A DNA stretch of 61,636 nucleotides from an uncultured Flavobacteriales bacterium (GCA_903823565.1 CAIJTF010000012.1:1-61636); one strand, 5' to 3'. Positions 37,267-47,300 are shown, counted from the stretch's first letter. Made by a program: numbers and translations. The notes: generated by a model not told the origin, from the sequence alone.

Positions 37267-39559
37267 GCTTTTTATTTCCTTACGTCCTTTTGGTTTCTTT
37301 TCGGTCGTTTTTTTTCTCTTACTTTTTCCAATCTTCGGTCTCAGTCAGGTAAACCCGAATTTATCCCCTGAAACGCGGGCCTACTTGTTCCATATTGTTA
37401 GAAAAAGTCCGATTTTAGAAAACAATATCGGTCAAGCCTTTGAGTACAAAGGCCCCATGGTCTATTTGAAAGATAGCTCGATAAATTATGATTCGTTGGA
37501 TCGCATTCTCATCAACAACCCTGAATTTTTGACCATACAGCGTTCCGTCATTGAGAAATGCCCAAAAGGTGTACTACTGGAGGCGAGTAATAAAACGGCC
37601 ATTTATGAGATGTGTAGTCAAATTAAAGCGTATAGCCTTGGAGACGCCATGAGGAACCAGAGCATGGTTAGTTCTTTTTTTAAGTGTTTTGTAGATACCC
37701 TACCAAAAGCGCTGGTTTCCAATAAAACCATTGACCTTTTAACAAGCCCTTCATCCAGTCCCCTCTTACGAACCAATATTTCGGTAAAGGAAAAAATAAT
37801 GGAATTAAAGTTCCTAGGATTTTCAAAGGCGACGGATCAAAAAGCCATCTTGGAGGCGCAGAGCATTGCCCTAAACAAAACGATTGGAGAGCGAACGATA
37901 CGTTTGTTTGAATTGTTGGGAGGAACGTATACGGACATACAAACCGTTTTAGTAGCTGCAGGCGATGGGAGCTATACAAACGGCCTATTGGAGGAAAGGG
38001 ATGTGGATGATTTTGGGAATTTCAATCAAGGGCTTCCCAAGGCCATTGGTTTATTTCCATACGGCTTCACATTGGCTCAGGACAAACGTGCAGAGGTAAA
38101 TACAAAACGCTATGCCCTTCTATCGTTCAATACCTTTGGTCCTGAAAAGTTAACCCAATTGCATTTTGATGTATGGGGCTATAATTCCAAGAAACAAACC
38201 ATGGTCATCGTTGAAAAGGGCAATATGCAATATCCCCTGTTTGGATCGAGAAGTACACGATTTCTTACGCCAGATTCGAGTTTTAGTGATGGAACGACTT
38301 TCATGAAATACTTAAGCGACCTAAAAAACAAGCGCTATGTCGAGTTGAATGAATTGCTCAATGGAAAACTTGGCTATGATGAAAGAATTAAGCTGTTAAG
38401 TGCCCAATTGGAGGAAATTGAAACTAGGATTGATGAAGAATCCGGAGCCTTAGGTACTTTATATACCTACGATTATAAAGTCGGTAAACGCGCTTCAAAA
38501 AATACAAGAAAAATGATCAAAGCGGGGAAAGGGTCACAAGTGATAAATGCCCCTCGCAAGAAGACGCACCAAAAGCCCAAAGCCGAGAAACAAGATTTGA
38601 TTGTTTCGTTGAATGAGCATTACGACCAAACCTACGATCAGCTCGAAACCCTAATTGATGAGCGAGAGCCTTTGCAAGAGGAATTTAATCAAATTAAAGG
38701 GAGAATTCAACGCTTGGAAAGCATGGTTGGGAATCAGTGGCAAACTTTTTCAGAGAAACAGGGATTGTATACGTTTGCCGACGGAACCACCTTTGATGTA
38801 TACACCCAAGACTTAACCTTTCTTTCTACCGAGGATACCCTACCCATAACCATAAAATTGATTTCAATTCCGGAAGATTACGAGGAAGAAGATGCTGACG
38901 AGGTAATGATGCATATATCGTGCTCTGATGCCATTCCTTATTATGATGCGGATTTTGAACTCCATTTCAACGATGTTTTCAGCCCTGACTCGTACCAGTA
39001 CAGTGCGCCAATATTCAAACCCCAAGATAGTACTATTGTTGCTGCGCTCTTTAAGGCCTTTAAACAATCTAAATTCCCAGTAAGCTTGGATTTGTTGGGA
39101 AACGGTATCGGCTATTGGAAAGACTCCGTGTTGGTTCGCGATCCACTGCAACGTGAATTACAGGCCTACCCTCCGCGAGAAACGACAACGGGTATTGACA
39201 CACGGGAAACTGAGCCCTTTAAATCCCTTCGCAATACCACCATTCAAATCAAGTTAAACCGTTCCTTACAAATTCGAATAGCCAGTACCACAGATCCCGT
39301 GAAATCCAATGTGGTTTCTGAACATTTTGATACCCACGCCTTTTGTCAAACCAATGATATTTCAAAAAACGAGTTATTGTCGGCGTTAAGAACCCGAACC
39401 ATGTTAATTCAGCTTCGTAAAGAGCTCGTTCAATATGCCACGGTTTACCTTACAAACGCCGAGGCAAAGAAATTCATTGATGCATTGGACAATGCTATTC
39501 AAAAAAGTACGATGAAAATCGGCGTAAAACCCGTCAAATTGCCTAAAATTCGAGATTAG
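37238..39559 (+). CDS. Large exported protein of unknown function (773 residues)
   Basis: I do not recognise this protein. A long N terminus with a hydrophobic signal (about residues 17-36, ending IFGLSQ) shows export. The first half is helical and includes a stretch with KAIGLFPYGFTLAQDKRAEVNTKRY and a beta part around ALLSFNTFGPEKLTQLHFDVWGYN (both quoted in part). Residues about 385-500 look coiled-coil and very basic in places (KVGKRASKNTRKMIKAG). The C-terminal half alternates strands and acidic loops (PEDYEEEDADEV). There is no sorting domain or lipobox, so it is probably periplasmic. It begins inside the T9SS-sorted gene and ends in a TTAG stop overlap with the convergent helicase gene. 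Confidence 0.8.
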   Translation: MELKPLLKSKLFISLRPFGFFSVVFFLLLFPIFGLSQVNPNLSPETRAYLFHIVRKSPILENNIGQAFEYKGPMVYLKDSSINYDSLDRILINNPEFLTIQRSVIEKCPKGVLLEASNKTAIYEMCSQIKAYSLGDAMRNQSMVSSFFKCFVDTLPKALVSNKTIDLLTSPSSSPLLRTNISVKEKIMELKFLGFSKATDQKAILEAQSIALNKTIGERTIRLFELLGGTYTDIQTVLVAAGDGSYTNGLLEERDVDDFGNFNQGLPKAIGLFPYGFTLAQDKRAEVNTKRYALLSFNTFGPEKLTQLHFDVWGYNSKKQTMVIVEKGNMQYPLFGSRSTRFLTPDSSFSDGTTFMKYLSDLKNKRYVELNELLNGKLGYDERIKLLSAQLEEIETRIDEESGALGTLYTYDYKVGKRASKNTRKMIKAGKGSQVINAPRKKTHQKPKAEKQDLIVSLNEHYDQTYDQLETLIDEREPLQEEFNQIKGRIQRLESMVGNQWQTFSEKQGLYTFADGTTFDVYTQDLTFLSTEDTLPITIKLISIPEDYEEEDADEVMMHISCSDAIPYYDADFELHFNDVFSPDSYQYSAPIFKPQDSTIVAALFKAFKQSKFPVSLDLLGNGIGYWKDSVLVRDPLQRELQAYPPRETTTGIDTRETEPFKSLRNTTIQIKLNRSLQIRIASTTDPVKSNVVSEHFDTHAFCQTNDISKNELLSALRTRTMLIQLRKELVQYATVYLTNAEAKKFIDALDNAIQKSTMKIGVKPVKLPKIRD

Positions 39560-40923
39560 TTAAAATAATGCGAAGGAAAATTCACCAAATAAAGTTCCTT
39601 CTTCGCTCGTGTAACTGCGGTATACATCCAACGAACCAAATTTTTATCTTTCATTTCTGGTGGTAAATATCCTATATCCATAGCTACATAATCCCATTGT
39701 CCTCCTTGTGCCTTGTGTACGGTTAATGCATAGGCATACTTAATTTGTAGGGCGTTGAAATAAGGATTGTTTAGGATTTCCTTATAGCGCGTACGCTTGT
39801 TTTTTATATGCACGTAATCTTTCTCGATTTCAAAAAAGAGATTTTTCATGAAATCTCTGGGAAGCGAAACCTGCTCCGCAAAGAGCGCGTCAATAAAACA
39901 TAGCACCTCCCATTCCTTGTCGGGTATACTTTCAAGAGAAACTAAGAGACGTGCAAAGCGAAGTCCATAACATTCTTCAAAGGCAATTATCCTAACGATA
40001 ATGAATTGTTCCCCGTTGGCTATAAATCCGTATTCTGAATTTTTGAGCCAATAATAATTGTTCTTTACGACCATTAAAAGTTCGTTTCGAACCAGAATTT
40101 CTTCATACTGAAATACCCTGCTTCTAATCTCAAGGTTCCATTTTAAAGCCCTTTTATTGGATAGGGTAACCAACATGAATTCGCCAAGGGATGCGGTACA
40201 TTTTGCTTCGGTTATCTCCTGAAATTCGCTACCATCGACACGAAAAACTTGGTTTCCATAGGTTGAAAAAAAAGGCGGTTGAAAATTCCTACTGTTTCGA
40301 ATTTCCGTAGCATTAATTAAAATGTCTGAATCGGCTTCTTGACGAACAACGGTAGTCATACCATGTTCGAAGATACGCAGATCAAAGACTAAGGTTTTTA
40401 AGTATTCTGCACGCAACGCGGGGGATTCCTCTTGTCCCACTGGGGGCAATTGTCCCGGATCACCAACCAGCAACAAGGAGCAGGAGTCACCACTGTAAAC
40501 GTATTCCAACAAATCGGCCAGTACATTCAGCTCGTTGTATCCATCTCCAACACCGATCATTGAAACTTCGTCGACAATAAACAGGGTGTTTTTATATAGG
40601 TTTTTTGCGCGAACAAAGGACCGCTCATTGAACCCGTCCGCCATAAAGTAAATTTGTTTATGGATGGTGGAGGCCGGGAAATCTGACATGGTCTGCATTA
40701 CCTTTGCTGCCCTTCCTGTCGGCGCTAGGAGTCTAACCTTTTGTTTGGCTGTTTTGAGTTCGTTTACCATGTGAGAAACCAAGGTCGTTTTTCCAGTTCC
40801 CGCATACCCGCTAAGGATCATACATCGTCTGGATTCAGGGGCGTTAAGGAAATGATTGAAAGTAGCGATTGCCTTTTGTTGGTCAGCGGTAAAATAGGAC
40901 TGATTCTTAACCTCTAATTGCAT
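39556..40923 (-). CDS. RecD-like AAA-family DNA helicase
   Basis: Superfamily 1 helicase of 455 residues related to RecD/RecD2 and Dda. Walker A is SGYAGTGKTTLV (38-49) and Walker B is LFIVDEVSMIG. LLVGDPGQLPPVGQEESPALRA gives motif III, and the C-terminal UvrD_C_2 region is ALTVHKAQGGQWDYVAMDI followed by WMYTAVTRAKKELYLVNF (quoted in part). It lacks the long N-terminal region of RecD2 and has no RecB/RecC partners nearby. It probably unwinds 5'-to-3' in DNA repair or replication support. It diverges from the DUF3822 gene by about 50 bases. Confidence 0.9.
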   Translation of the reverse strand: MQLEVKNQSYFTADQQKAIATFNHFLNAPESRRCMILSGYAGTGKTTLVSHMVNELKTAKQKVRLLAPTGRAAKVMQTMSDFPASTIHKQIYFMADGFNERSFVRAKNLYKNTLFIVDEVSMIGVGDGYNELNVLADLLEYVYSGDSCSLLLVGDPGQLPPVGQEESPALRAEYLKTLVFDLRIFEHGMTTVVRQEADSDILINATEIRNSRNFQPPFFSTYGNQVFRVDGSEFQEITEAKCTASLGEFMLVTLSNKRALKWNLEIRSRVFQYEEILVRNELLMVVKNNYYWLKNSEYGFIANGEQFIIVRIIAFEECYGLRFARLLVSLESIPDKEWEVLCFIDALFAEQVSLPRDFMKNLFFEIEKDYVHIKNKRTRYKEILNNPYFNALQIKYAYALTVHKAQGGQWDYVAMDIGYLPPEMKDKNLVRWMYTAVTRAKKELYLVNFPSHYFN

Positions 40924-40965
40924 TCTTTACCTTGAAAAAAACCATAATATTTCTTTAGATTGTCG

Positions 40966-40973
40966 TAGTTTTG
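40966..40973 (+). promoter_or_regulatory. Candidate -7 element for the DUF3822-rsmD-coaD operon
   Basis: TAGTTTTG matches TAnnTTTG exactly. It ends only four to seven bases before the two possible ATG starts, so the mRNA could be leaderless or nearly so. Confidence 0.4.
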
Positions 40974-40976
40974 TTG

Positions 40977-41717
40977 ATGATGTCCGTTAAGTACACCGTT
41001 TTCTATGAATCCACAAGTTTAAGCATAATTCGCCACGTAGACGGTGAGGTGCTAAGGTATTCCCTTAAATCCTCCGAACTTACCCATAGGATAGAAGAAA
41101 GCAAGGCGTTTATAAAGGATATTACCGAATCCTCCTTTCTTCACAGTCCAGAATTTGAGCATTACGTTTGCTCAGGATACACCGTTAGCTTGCCTGCATC
41201 TATTTTTGATACCAACTTTGTAAAGGACTATTTTGAACGGGTACACGGAACGATTGAAGCAGAACCCATTCTTGAACACGCCTCATTAAACCATCAGAAG
41301 GTTATCCATATATACAACGTACCCTTGTGGACTAAATCGTTTTTAGAAAACACTTTTTCTAAACCGAATTCCCCTACCCTTTTCGAGTACCTCATACAGT
41401 CCATGGAATTATATAGCCAACGAAAGGTTGTCGTTTTTCTTTTTGTTTCGGAATCTGCTATCCATGTGGTATTACAAAAAAATGGGGATTTACGCTTCAT
41501 CGATTCAATTCCCTTTGATACCTTAGAAGACATTGTTTACCATCTGCTCAATATGCTGACGAAAAACAAGGCTACAGAAGACCCTGGGGTTTTACTTCTT
41601 CAAAGCATACACGCTGGGCATTCACCAGAAACGATTCAACACCTGATGAGCCAAATGGCGAACTTCAATACCTTAGAAGTCGTTGTAAAGAAATATCAAA
41701 AACCTGTTATGCCATGA
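40977..41717 (+). CDS. DUF3822 family protein
   Basis: Cytosolic protein of about 246 residues found next to rsmD and coaD in many Bacteroidota. The start is ATG 40977 or the adjacent ATG 40980; two TTG codons before it are less likely. Visible features are YTVFYESTSLSIIRHVDGE at the N terminus and RKVVVFLFVSESAIHVVLQKNGDLRFIDSIPF in the middle (quoted in part). These give two related strand-turn-strand patterns that suggest a duplicated actin-like or RNase H-like fold, as an inference. The function is not established. Its stop overlaps the rsmD start by ATGA. Confidence 0.8.
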   Translation: MMSVKYTVFYESTSLSIIRHVDGEVLRYSLKSSELTHRIEESKAFIKDITESSFLHSPEFEHYVCSGYTVSLPASIFDTNFVKDYFERVHGTIEAEPILEHASLNHQKVIHIYNVPLWTKSFLENTFSKPNSPTLFEYLIQSMELYSQRKVVVFLFVSESAIHVVLQKNGDLRFIDSIPFDTLEDIVYHLLNMLTKNKATEDPGVLLLQSIHAGHSPETIQHLMSQMANFNTLEVVVKKYQKPVMP

Positions 41718-42253
41718 GAATTATTGGTGGGGCGTTGAAAGGCAAAATAATACAAGTTCCCGCTGGATTTCCCTCAAGACCCACAACGGATTTCGCGCGA
41801 GAAGGGTTGTTCAATGTATTGGGCAATACGAAGGATTTTGAACAGGTTCGTATTCTCGATTTATATACAGGCACTGGCTGTATTTCCTATGAATTTTTTT
41901 CCCGTGGCGCTAACGATATTACCATGGTCGATTGCCACCATCGCGTTATAAAGAACCTTCTTAAAACGAATGAACGGCTCAATGCCACCCCTTCCATACG
42001 GGTGATTAAATCCGATGCCCTTACCTTTATTAAAAAAATCAGCGAGACCTACGATCTCATTTTCAGCGACCCACCCTTCGACAACCGTCAGCATGCGGAA
42101 ATGGTAGCGCTAATTTTTGAAAGAAACATACTTCGCAGTGAAGGAATTCTAATCGTAGAGCATGGAAAACAGACGGATTTAAGTCAAGAAACCTATTTTA
42201 AAAGTTCCCGTAAATTTGGGAACGTAATTTTCAGTTTTTTTTCATGGGAATAA
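41714..42253 (+). CDS. rsmD: 16S rRNA (guanine966-N2)-methyltransferase
   Basis: Methylates G966 of 16S rRNA using SAM; 179 residues, the usual length. It begins MRIIGGALKGKIIQVP and continues with RPTTDFAREGLFNVLG. The SAM site is RILDLYTGTGCISYEFFSRGA and the catalytic motif is LIFSDPPFDN. It overlaps DUF3822 upstream by four bases and coaD downstream by ten. The rsmD-coaD pairing is widespread in bacteria. Confidence 0.95.
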   Translation: MRIIGGALKGKIIQVPAGFPSRPTTDFAREGLFNVLGNTKDFEQVRILDLYTGTGCISYEFFSRGANDITMVDCHHRVIKNLLKTNERLNATPSIRVIKSDALTFIKKISETYDLIFSDPPFDNRQHAEMVALIFERNILRSEGILIVEHGKQTDLSQETYFKSSRKFGNVIFSFFSWE

Positions 42254-42708
42254 AGAAGGCCATTTTTCCGGGAACCTTTGATCCTTTTACTAAAGGTCAT
42301 GAAGAGGTCGTAAGAAAAGCCCTGAACATAGTTGATGAAGTCATAGTAGCTATTGGGCATAATTCAGGCAAGTCTAAACGCATGTTTGAAATCGAGAATT
42401 GCATTAAACATATACAATCCTTGTTTCCTAATCAACCAGTCAGGGTCGTTTCCTTTCAAGGATTGTTGACTGATTTTTGTGCTAGCCAAGGCGGTTCCTT
42501 CATAGTACGTGGGCTTAGAGATACCAAAGACTTTGAATTTGAAAAATCTTTGGCCACCATGAACCATGATCTATCGGGCATAGAGACCCTTTTTCTATTA
42601 ACAGGAAAATCCCATTCGGCAATTAATGCCAGTATGGTTCGTGAAATCCACATGAATGGAGGTGATATAACTTTGTTTGTAACCAATGCTCATGAACTCA
42701 TTACTTAG
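42244..42708 (+). CDS. coaD: Phosphopantetheine adenylyltransferase
   Basis: Transfers AMP to 4'-phosphopantetheine in coenzyme A synthesis; 154 residues. The nucleotidyltransferase motif is FPGTFDPFTKGHEEVVRKAL (TxGH). IRGLRDTKDFEFEKSLATMN (reading VRGLRD) and NASMVREIHMNGGDI match the substrate and C-terminal motifs. It starts inside the 3' end of rsmD. The -7 element of the next gene is embedded in its final codons. Confidence 0.95.
   Translation: MGIKKAIFPGTFDPFTKGHEEVVRKALNIVDEVIVAIGHNSGKSKRMFEIENCIKHIQSLFPNQPVRVVSFQGLLTDFCASQGGSFIVRGLRDTKDFEFEKSLATMNHDLSGIETLFLLTGKSHSAINASMVREIHMNGGDITLFVTNAHELIT
42668..42675 (+). promoter_or_regulatory. Candidate -7 element inside the coaD 3' end
   Basis: TAACTTTG is an exact TAnnTTTG match. 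It would give the next gene its own transcript and favours that gene's start at 42713 over 42686. Confidence 0.4.
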
Positions 42709-42712
42709 CCGT

Positions 42713-44107
42713 ATGCGCCTATTTATCCTTCTGCTACTTCTGGGTTTGGTAGTGAACACTCGTTCCCAAGTATTCATAAAAGGTTATGCTCCACAGTTCA
42801 AAAATACTACTTTCGACATCTCGATTATTGAGGACCATTTGAGCAATTTCAGCAAGCCCATTCAGCGAATATCGATCGATACCAATGGATTTTTCAGAAC
42901 AAACCTACCCCTTGATCGAATTACAAAAATACGTATCGGAAATGCGGTATTTTCCGGTTTTATGTATGTACAGCCCAAAGCCCGATACACGATTGATTTT
43001 CTAAGCCAAAATGAGGAGAACATTAAATTCAGCCGACAAGAAGAGATTGAATTTACCTTTTACAATTTGGATAGTACCGATATTAATTACAAAATATTAG
43101 GCTTCCAAAATTGGATGGACACTTATATTGCCGATGTGTATCCCTTGAAGGATCTGAATACAGAAGAGTTCGTTACGCGCATCATGTGGTTTAAAAATGA
43201 AGTAAATAAAGAATATAAATCCGATACCTGTTCTTTTTTTAGACTTTACAGGGTTTATTCCATGGGGCAGGCCATTGATAATTTAGGATTCCTGGGCTCC
43301 CCTTCTCCCGAGGACAAATACAACCTTTACTTGAAGAATCGACCAGTAGCTTTGCATTCGGATGCGTACATGGATTTTTTTAAGAGTTTTTACGATCAAT
43401 TTGTTTATACCCTAGAACCCACTATTTCCAACAAATTGTTTTCAGCCCTTGTTAATAATTCCATAAAGAAAGCAGACTCCTTACTATCCCTTAATCCTTT
43501 TTGTACCAATCCAGAATTGCGATATTTAATTCTCACCTACCTCATAAAGCAAAGCGAATACAACAAATTTCTACCGCGAACAACGATTCAAACCAACCTT
43601 CGGTTGTTATCCCAGTACAATCCCTATTTAAAGCAGCGTGAATTAGCGAAAAATATACTGGAAAAATTCAACCGCCTAACGATTGGTGATGAATTTATTC
43701 CCTTGTACTTGACCAATGGAAAAGATTCTCTGAGAATTAAGCCGGAAAAAAACAAAGGCATTTATCTGCATGTATTTGATCCTTCCAAAACCAGTTCCAC
43801 CGCTCAATTGTCGGCCCTAAAAAAACTTTATCAGCAGTATGGTAAGCAAATTTCGTTTTATACCCTCTACATCGATACCCCGGAAAAGGATGAAGCGCAA
43901 GTAAGAGCATTGGATTTGATTTCGTGGCCAAAAATCGGATTAGCAGCGAACGATCCCATCTGGGAAAAGTTAGGTATCGTAAAATACCCACAATATTTAC
44001 TGGTGGATCAATCCTTTACCCTCGTGGCCTCGCCCGCACTTGAACCAACTCCTAATAATGCGTATGAAACGGTTGAAAAATCGTTTTATCAATTGCTGAA
44101 ACCTTAG
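42713..44107 (+). CDS. Exported thioredoxin-fold protein without CxxC
   Basis: Predicted periplasmic or outer-membrane-associated protein of 464 residues. I start it at 42713 (MRLFILLLLL), which opens a signal peptide ending NTRSQ just after the coaD stop; an ATG at 42686 would overlap coaD. The N-terminal beta domain (VFIKGYAPQFKNTTFDISI) resembles the DUF4369-type region of TlpA-like Bacteroidota proteins. A helical middle follows. The last 140 residues have a thioredoxin fold: GDEFIPLYLTNG, IYLHVFDPSKTSST where a WCxxC is expected, then ISFYTLYID and YPQYLLVD with the cis-Pro. Loss of both cysteines argues against redox activity. Its stop overlaps clpS in TTAG. Confidence 0.75.
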   Translation: MRLFILLLLLGLVVNTRSQVFIKGYAPQFKNTTFDISIIEDHLSNFSKPIQRISIDTNGFFRTNLPLDRITKIRIGNAVFSGFMYVQPKARYTIDFLSQNEENIKFSRQEEIEFTFYNLDSTDINYKILGFQNWMDTYIADVYPLKDLNTEEFVTRIMWFKNEVNKEYKSDTCSFFRLYRVYSMGQAIDNLGFLGSPSPEDKYNLYLKNRPVALHSDAYMDFFKSFYDQFVYTLEPTISNKLFSALVNNSIKKADSLLSLNPFCTNPELRYLILTYLIKQSEYNKFLPRTTIQTNLRLLSQYNPYLKQRELAKNILEKFNRLTIGDEFIPLYLTNGKDSLRIKPEKNKGIYLHVFDPSKTSSTAQLSALKKLYQQYGKQISFYTLYIDTPEKDEAQVRALDLISWPKIGLAANDPIWEKLGIVKYPQYLLVDQSFTLVASPALEPTPNNAYETVEKSFYQLLKP

Positions 44108-44376
44108 GCTTCTATTTTAGCGCTTAACCCTTTTTCTAGCAATGCAACACAAAGAGGTTCTAGCACCTCATAGGTTCCTGATTTTACGACACATTTACCC
44201 GAGTAATGAACGATAAAAGCACACTGTTCCGCCGGAAGGGCCTCCAACTTACAAATGTTCATCAAGCAAAAAATGACGTGGTCGAATGTGTTTACATCAT
44301 CGTTGTAAAGCACCAAGGCTAGGGTATCGGTTTGTACCGTGGCTGTTTTTTCTAAAAAGGATTCCTTTTCTTTCAT
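44104..44376 (-). CDS. clpS: ClpS-like protease adaptor
   Basis: Small adaptor of 90 residues that delivers N-end-rule substrates to ClpC/ClpA. The core reads LALVLYNDDVNTFDHVIFCLMNICKL, with the conserved LYNDDxNTFDHV substrate-pocket motif (quoted in part), and ends with the LxxxGLSAKIE-type strand. Some motif positions differ from E. coli ClpS, as is usual in this phylum. Its start overlaps the stop of the SPOR giant by ATGA (44373-44376), and its stop overlaps the convergent gene. The matching unfoldase, clpC, is at 22431. Confidence 0.88.
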   Translation of the reverse strand: MKEKESFLEKTATVQTDTLALVLYNDDVNTFDHVIFCLMNICKLEALPAEQCAFIVHYSGKCVVKSGTYEVLEPLCVALLEKGLSAKIEA

Positions 44377-47300
44377 GGGTTTGCGTATTTTAAACCAAGT
44401 TTATCGATATAGCGAAGCATGTTGTCTTGATTGTCGGCATCTGAAGTAATACAACAAAGCAGTTGATTACCCGATGGAACAAAGCAAAACGAAAGGTCAT
44501 GTTTCATTAGATAATTATGCAACAAGGCTAACTTTTCGCTTTCCGGGTCTAATTCAACCTTGACGATTGTAGGAATTTCCCACAGGGACTCGGATGAATA
44601 ATTAGCAAACGATGACCAAACCATGGGAGACAAGGAACCTTGCTCGTATGGACCGGAAAGGTACGAGGCCGAATTCGTTTGATAGGAAAAATTTGTGTTT
44701 TTATTGATCGATGATAAGGTAGTGCGATCGGGTGAATTCGCTTCCATTTTAAAATAAATAAAACGCGGCTTCGGAGGCAAAGGAATAACCTCGAATAAAT
44801 CGGTATTTACTGGTTCAACCTTCTGATTCGACGCCAACTGTTCCATTTGCTGCTTTCGAGCAAGCCAATCTTTCGCTTCCGCTATGGTGATTGGTTGTCC
44901 AGCGCGATAGGCTACCAGATAGGCATCACTGAATCCCACTTTTCTTGCCTCTTGCTTTCGAGCATTTGCCATAGTGATATCGGTAAATTTGCCACTGGAG
45001 TATTTAACCAATCCTGACCGTGATGTCGTGTAAAACAACTCTGGAATTCCTTTAAACTTGGCTTCATCCGTAGTGGATTTTAAGGCAGCTACCTGAACCG
45101 TAATGTATACTTCCTCGTTCATCATCGTCCCCTTTTGCTTTTCATCTTCAGCGTTCATCAAAGATGCAGCTTCCGCCAATAATTCTTCCTTTTTTCGGAC
45201 GCTACACCCTCCGTTTCGCTCCATCTGCAACGCTTGATACAGGGGAATGCGAATGCCGTCACAATACGAAACTAAGAAAGCGTCGGAAAAACCTGCGCTG
45301 CGAATTTGTTTTCGCGAGGCATTAGCGGACTCTGAATTTTCGAAGAAACCTGCGACAATGCAAACCAATCCATTGCTTAAGCGTTCGGCATTAACAGGAT
45401 TGAGGATTGAGAACGCTTTGGAGGGCACTGGTTTTCGGAAGGCCCCCACCTGGACGGTAAAAACCAACCCTTTTGGAAAGGTTGAAAGAAAAGGTATATC
45501 CCCCATTACTGGTGAGGTCTTTTCATTGATAGCAAATTCCATATTCACTGCGGTATATTTACTAACTGAGGTTTGAAGCGGTCGGGATTTTGGAACAATT
45601 CCTTGAGCAATCATTGCATTAAATAGCGTTGCGTTGGGGGTACTACTCAAAGCTAGCACTTGCTGATCGTACAAAACCATTTTGTCTTCCTTGTCTTTAA
45701 TTTTTTCCATCAACCCTTCAAGTACCGCATCGCTCTCTGGGGAATTTACGCTAAGGTATTGTATCCATCTTCCTTTTATCGAATCGATTTCTTGATTGAG
45801 TTTTTGAATCTCCTCCCATTGCTTACTCACAGCTTTCCGTTCCGAAACATAGGAATCGTATGAAGCGGAACTGCTCCAAGATGTTGTTTCAGGAAAATCC
45901 CCTTTTGCCTCCTCAAAATACGGTGGGTCCAAAATGAAACCTTTGGAGCGGGTTTCCGAGGTATTTAACGCCGCATTTATTGATTCTAATGCGAGATGTT
46001 CTCGATCTTGGCCTGGATTAATTTCCTCTAAAGCTTTCAGCGTCCTTTGCTGATCCTTTAGGACACGTTCCAAATCCAAGTCGGAAAACACATTATCGAA
46101 TGCCTCGTTTCCTATTTTCGCTTTGGTTTCCAGCAAGCGATTCAAAAATTCTTGCTGGCTTTTCAATTGACCCAACGATTGAATCGATTTTTCATTCTTT
46201 GATTCCTTTGCTTGACGCTCTAATTCGTTTAAAATTTCTTCAGAAAGTACTGCTTTTTCAATGCTGGGGTTTGTTCCTTCAATCTGCGGTATATCGACCG
46301 TTTCTGCGGCTTCCTTTAACGACGAATTTTGAATTGTTTCTTGCGTAACTTCCTTTGTATACACCCCTTCATTCGAACGTTGCGTTTCCTCCTTCGATGG
46401 CTCAGTTTGTTGGTCTGATCCTTTTACTTTCCCTTCCACCAATCCTTCTTGAACCTTTGAGGTACCTAGCTCAATTTCCTGATTTTTTTCTACTTCTTGC
46501 TTTCCTTCAACTTCCCTTTTTGGTTGGTTTTTATTGGCTTCTGCCCCCTGATTCTCCTCACCATTGTTTTGGTTATTCGTTGATTGTAAGGAAAGATTTT
46601 CTGAACCTTCCTTCTTCTCAGGCACTTCGTTCACTGATTGCGTTTGTTCAACAGCCTTCGGTTGATTTTCACGGTTCGTATTCGCCTCCTTTTCCTCAGA
46701 AACAACTGGGGTTATATTTTGCGAATTATTGACCAGCGCTTCAGACCTTTCAGATGGTGATGAGAGCTCTTCGTTAAGAGCTTTACCGGACTCCCCTTCC
46801 TCCGATTTACCATTGGTCAAGGTTGGTTGGATTTCTTGAAATCTACCTTGAGGCGCACGCTCGGGATTTTGGTTTTCCGTGGTCAAAGAGATGTTTGATA
46901 CAGATCGTTCGTTTTCTTGAACAGCACGTTGAGGAACGTTGGCTGAATTCTGGTTTTCCAGATTACCCGATTGGTTTGATTCAAATTGTTCGCTCTCTTG
47001 GGCCGAAACCGTTGAAGTATTCTCGGTGTTCTGATTTTCTTGGGTAGCTGGGTTCTGCGATAAAACGGGTTGTTCCACTTGAGCAGATTTGATAGGTTCC
47101 CCTTCGCTATTGTTGCTTTCAATCGTAGTATTGGCTATGGAAGTATTTACCGGGTCATTCGTCCCATTCTCCTTATTTTGAATGGGGTTATTTTTTACAG
47201 CATCAGGATTGTTATCCGGTTGTACTGCTTGAGAATTGGGGGCGGAAACGGGATTATCCGACGGAGTATTTTGTGCAAACTCCTTAGATTGAACCTCGTT

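Noticed and set aside
46355..46732. A 125-residue open frame on the plus strand opposite the low-complexity part of the SPOR giant
   Set aside because: It is the antisense image of Gln/Glu/Ser-rich codons, which read as Leu/Phe/Pro-rich sequence. It has no promoter, no plausible start context and no family pattern.
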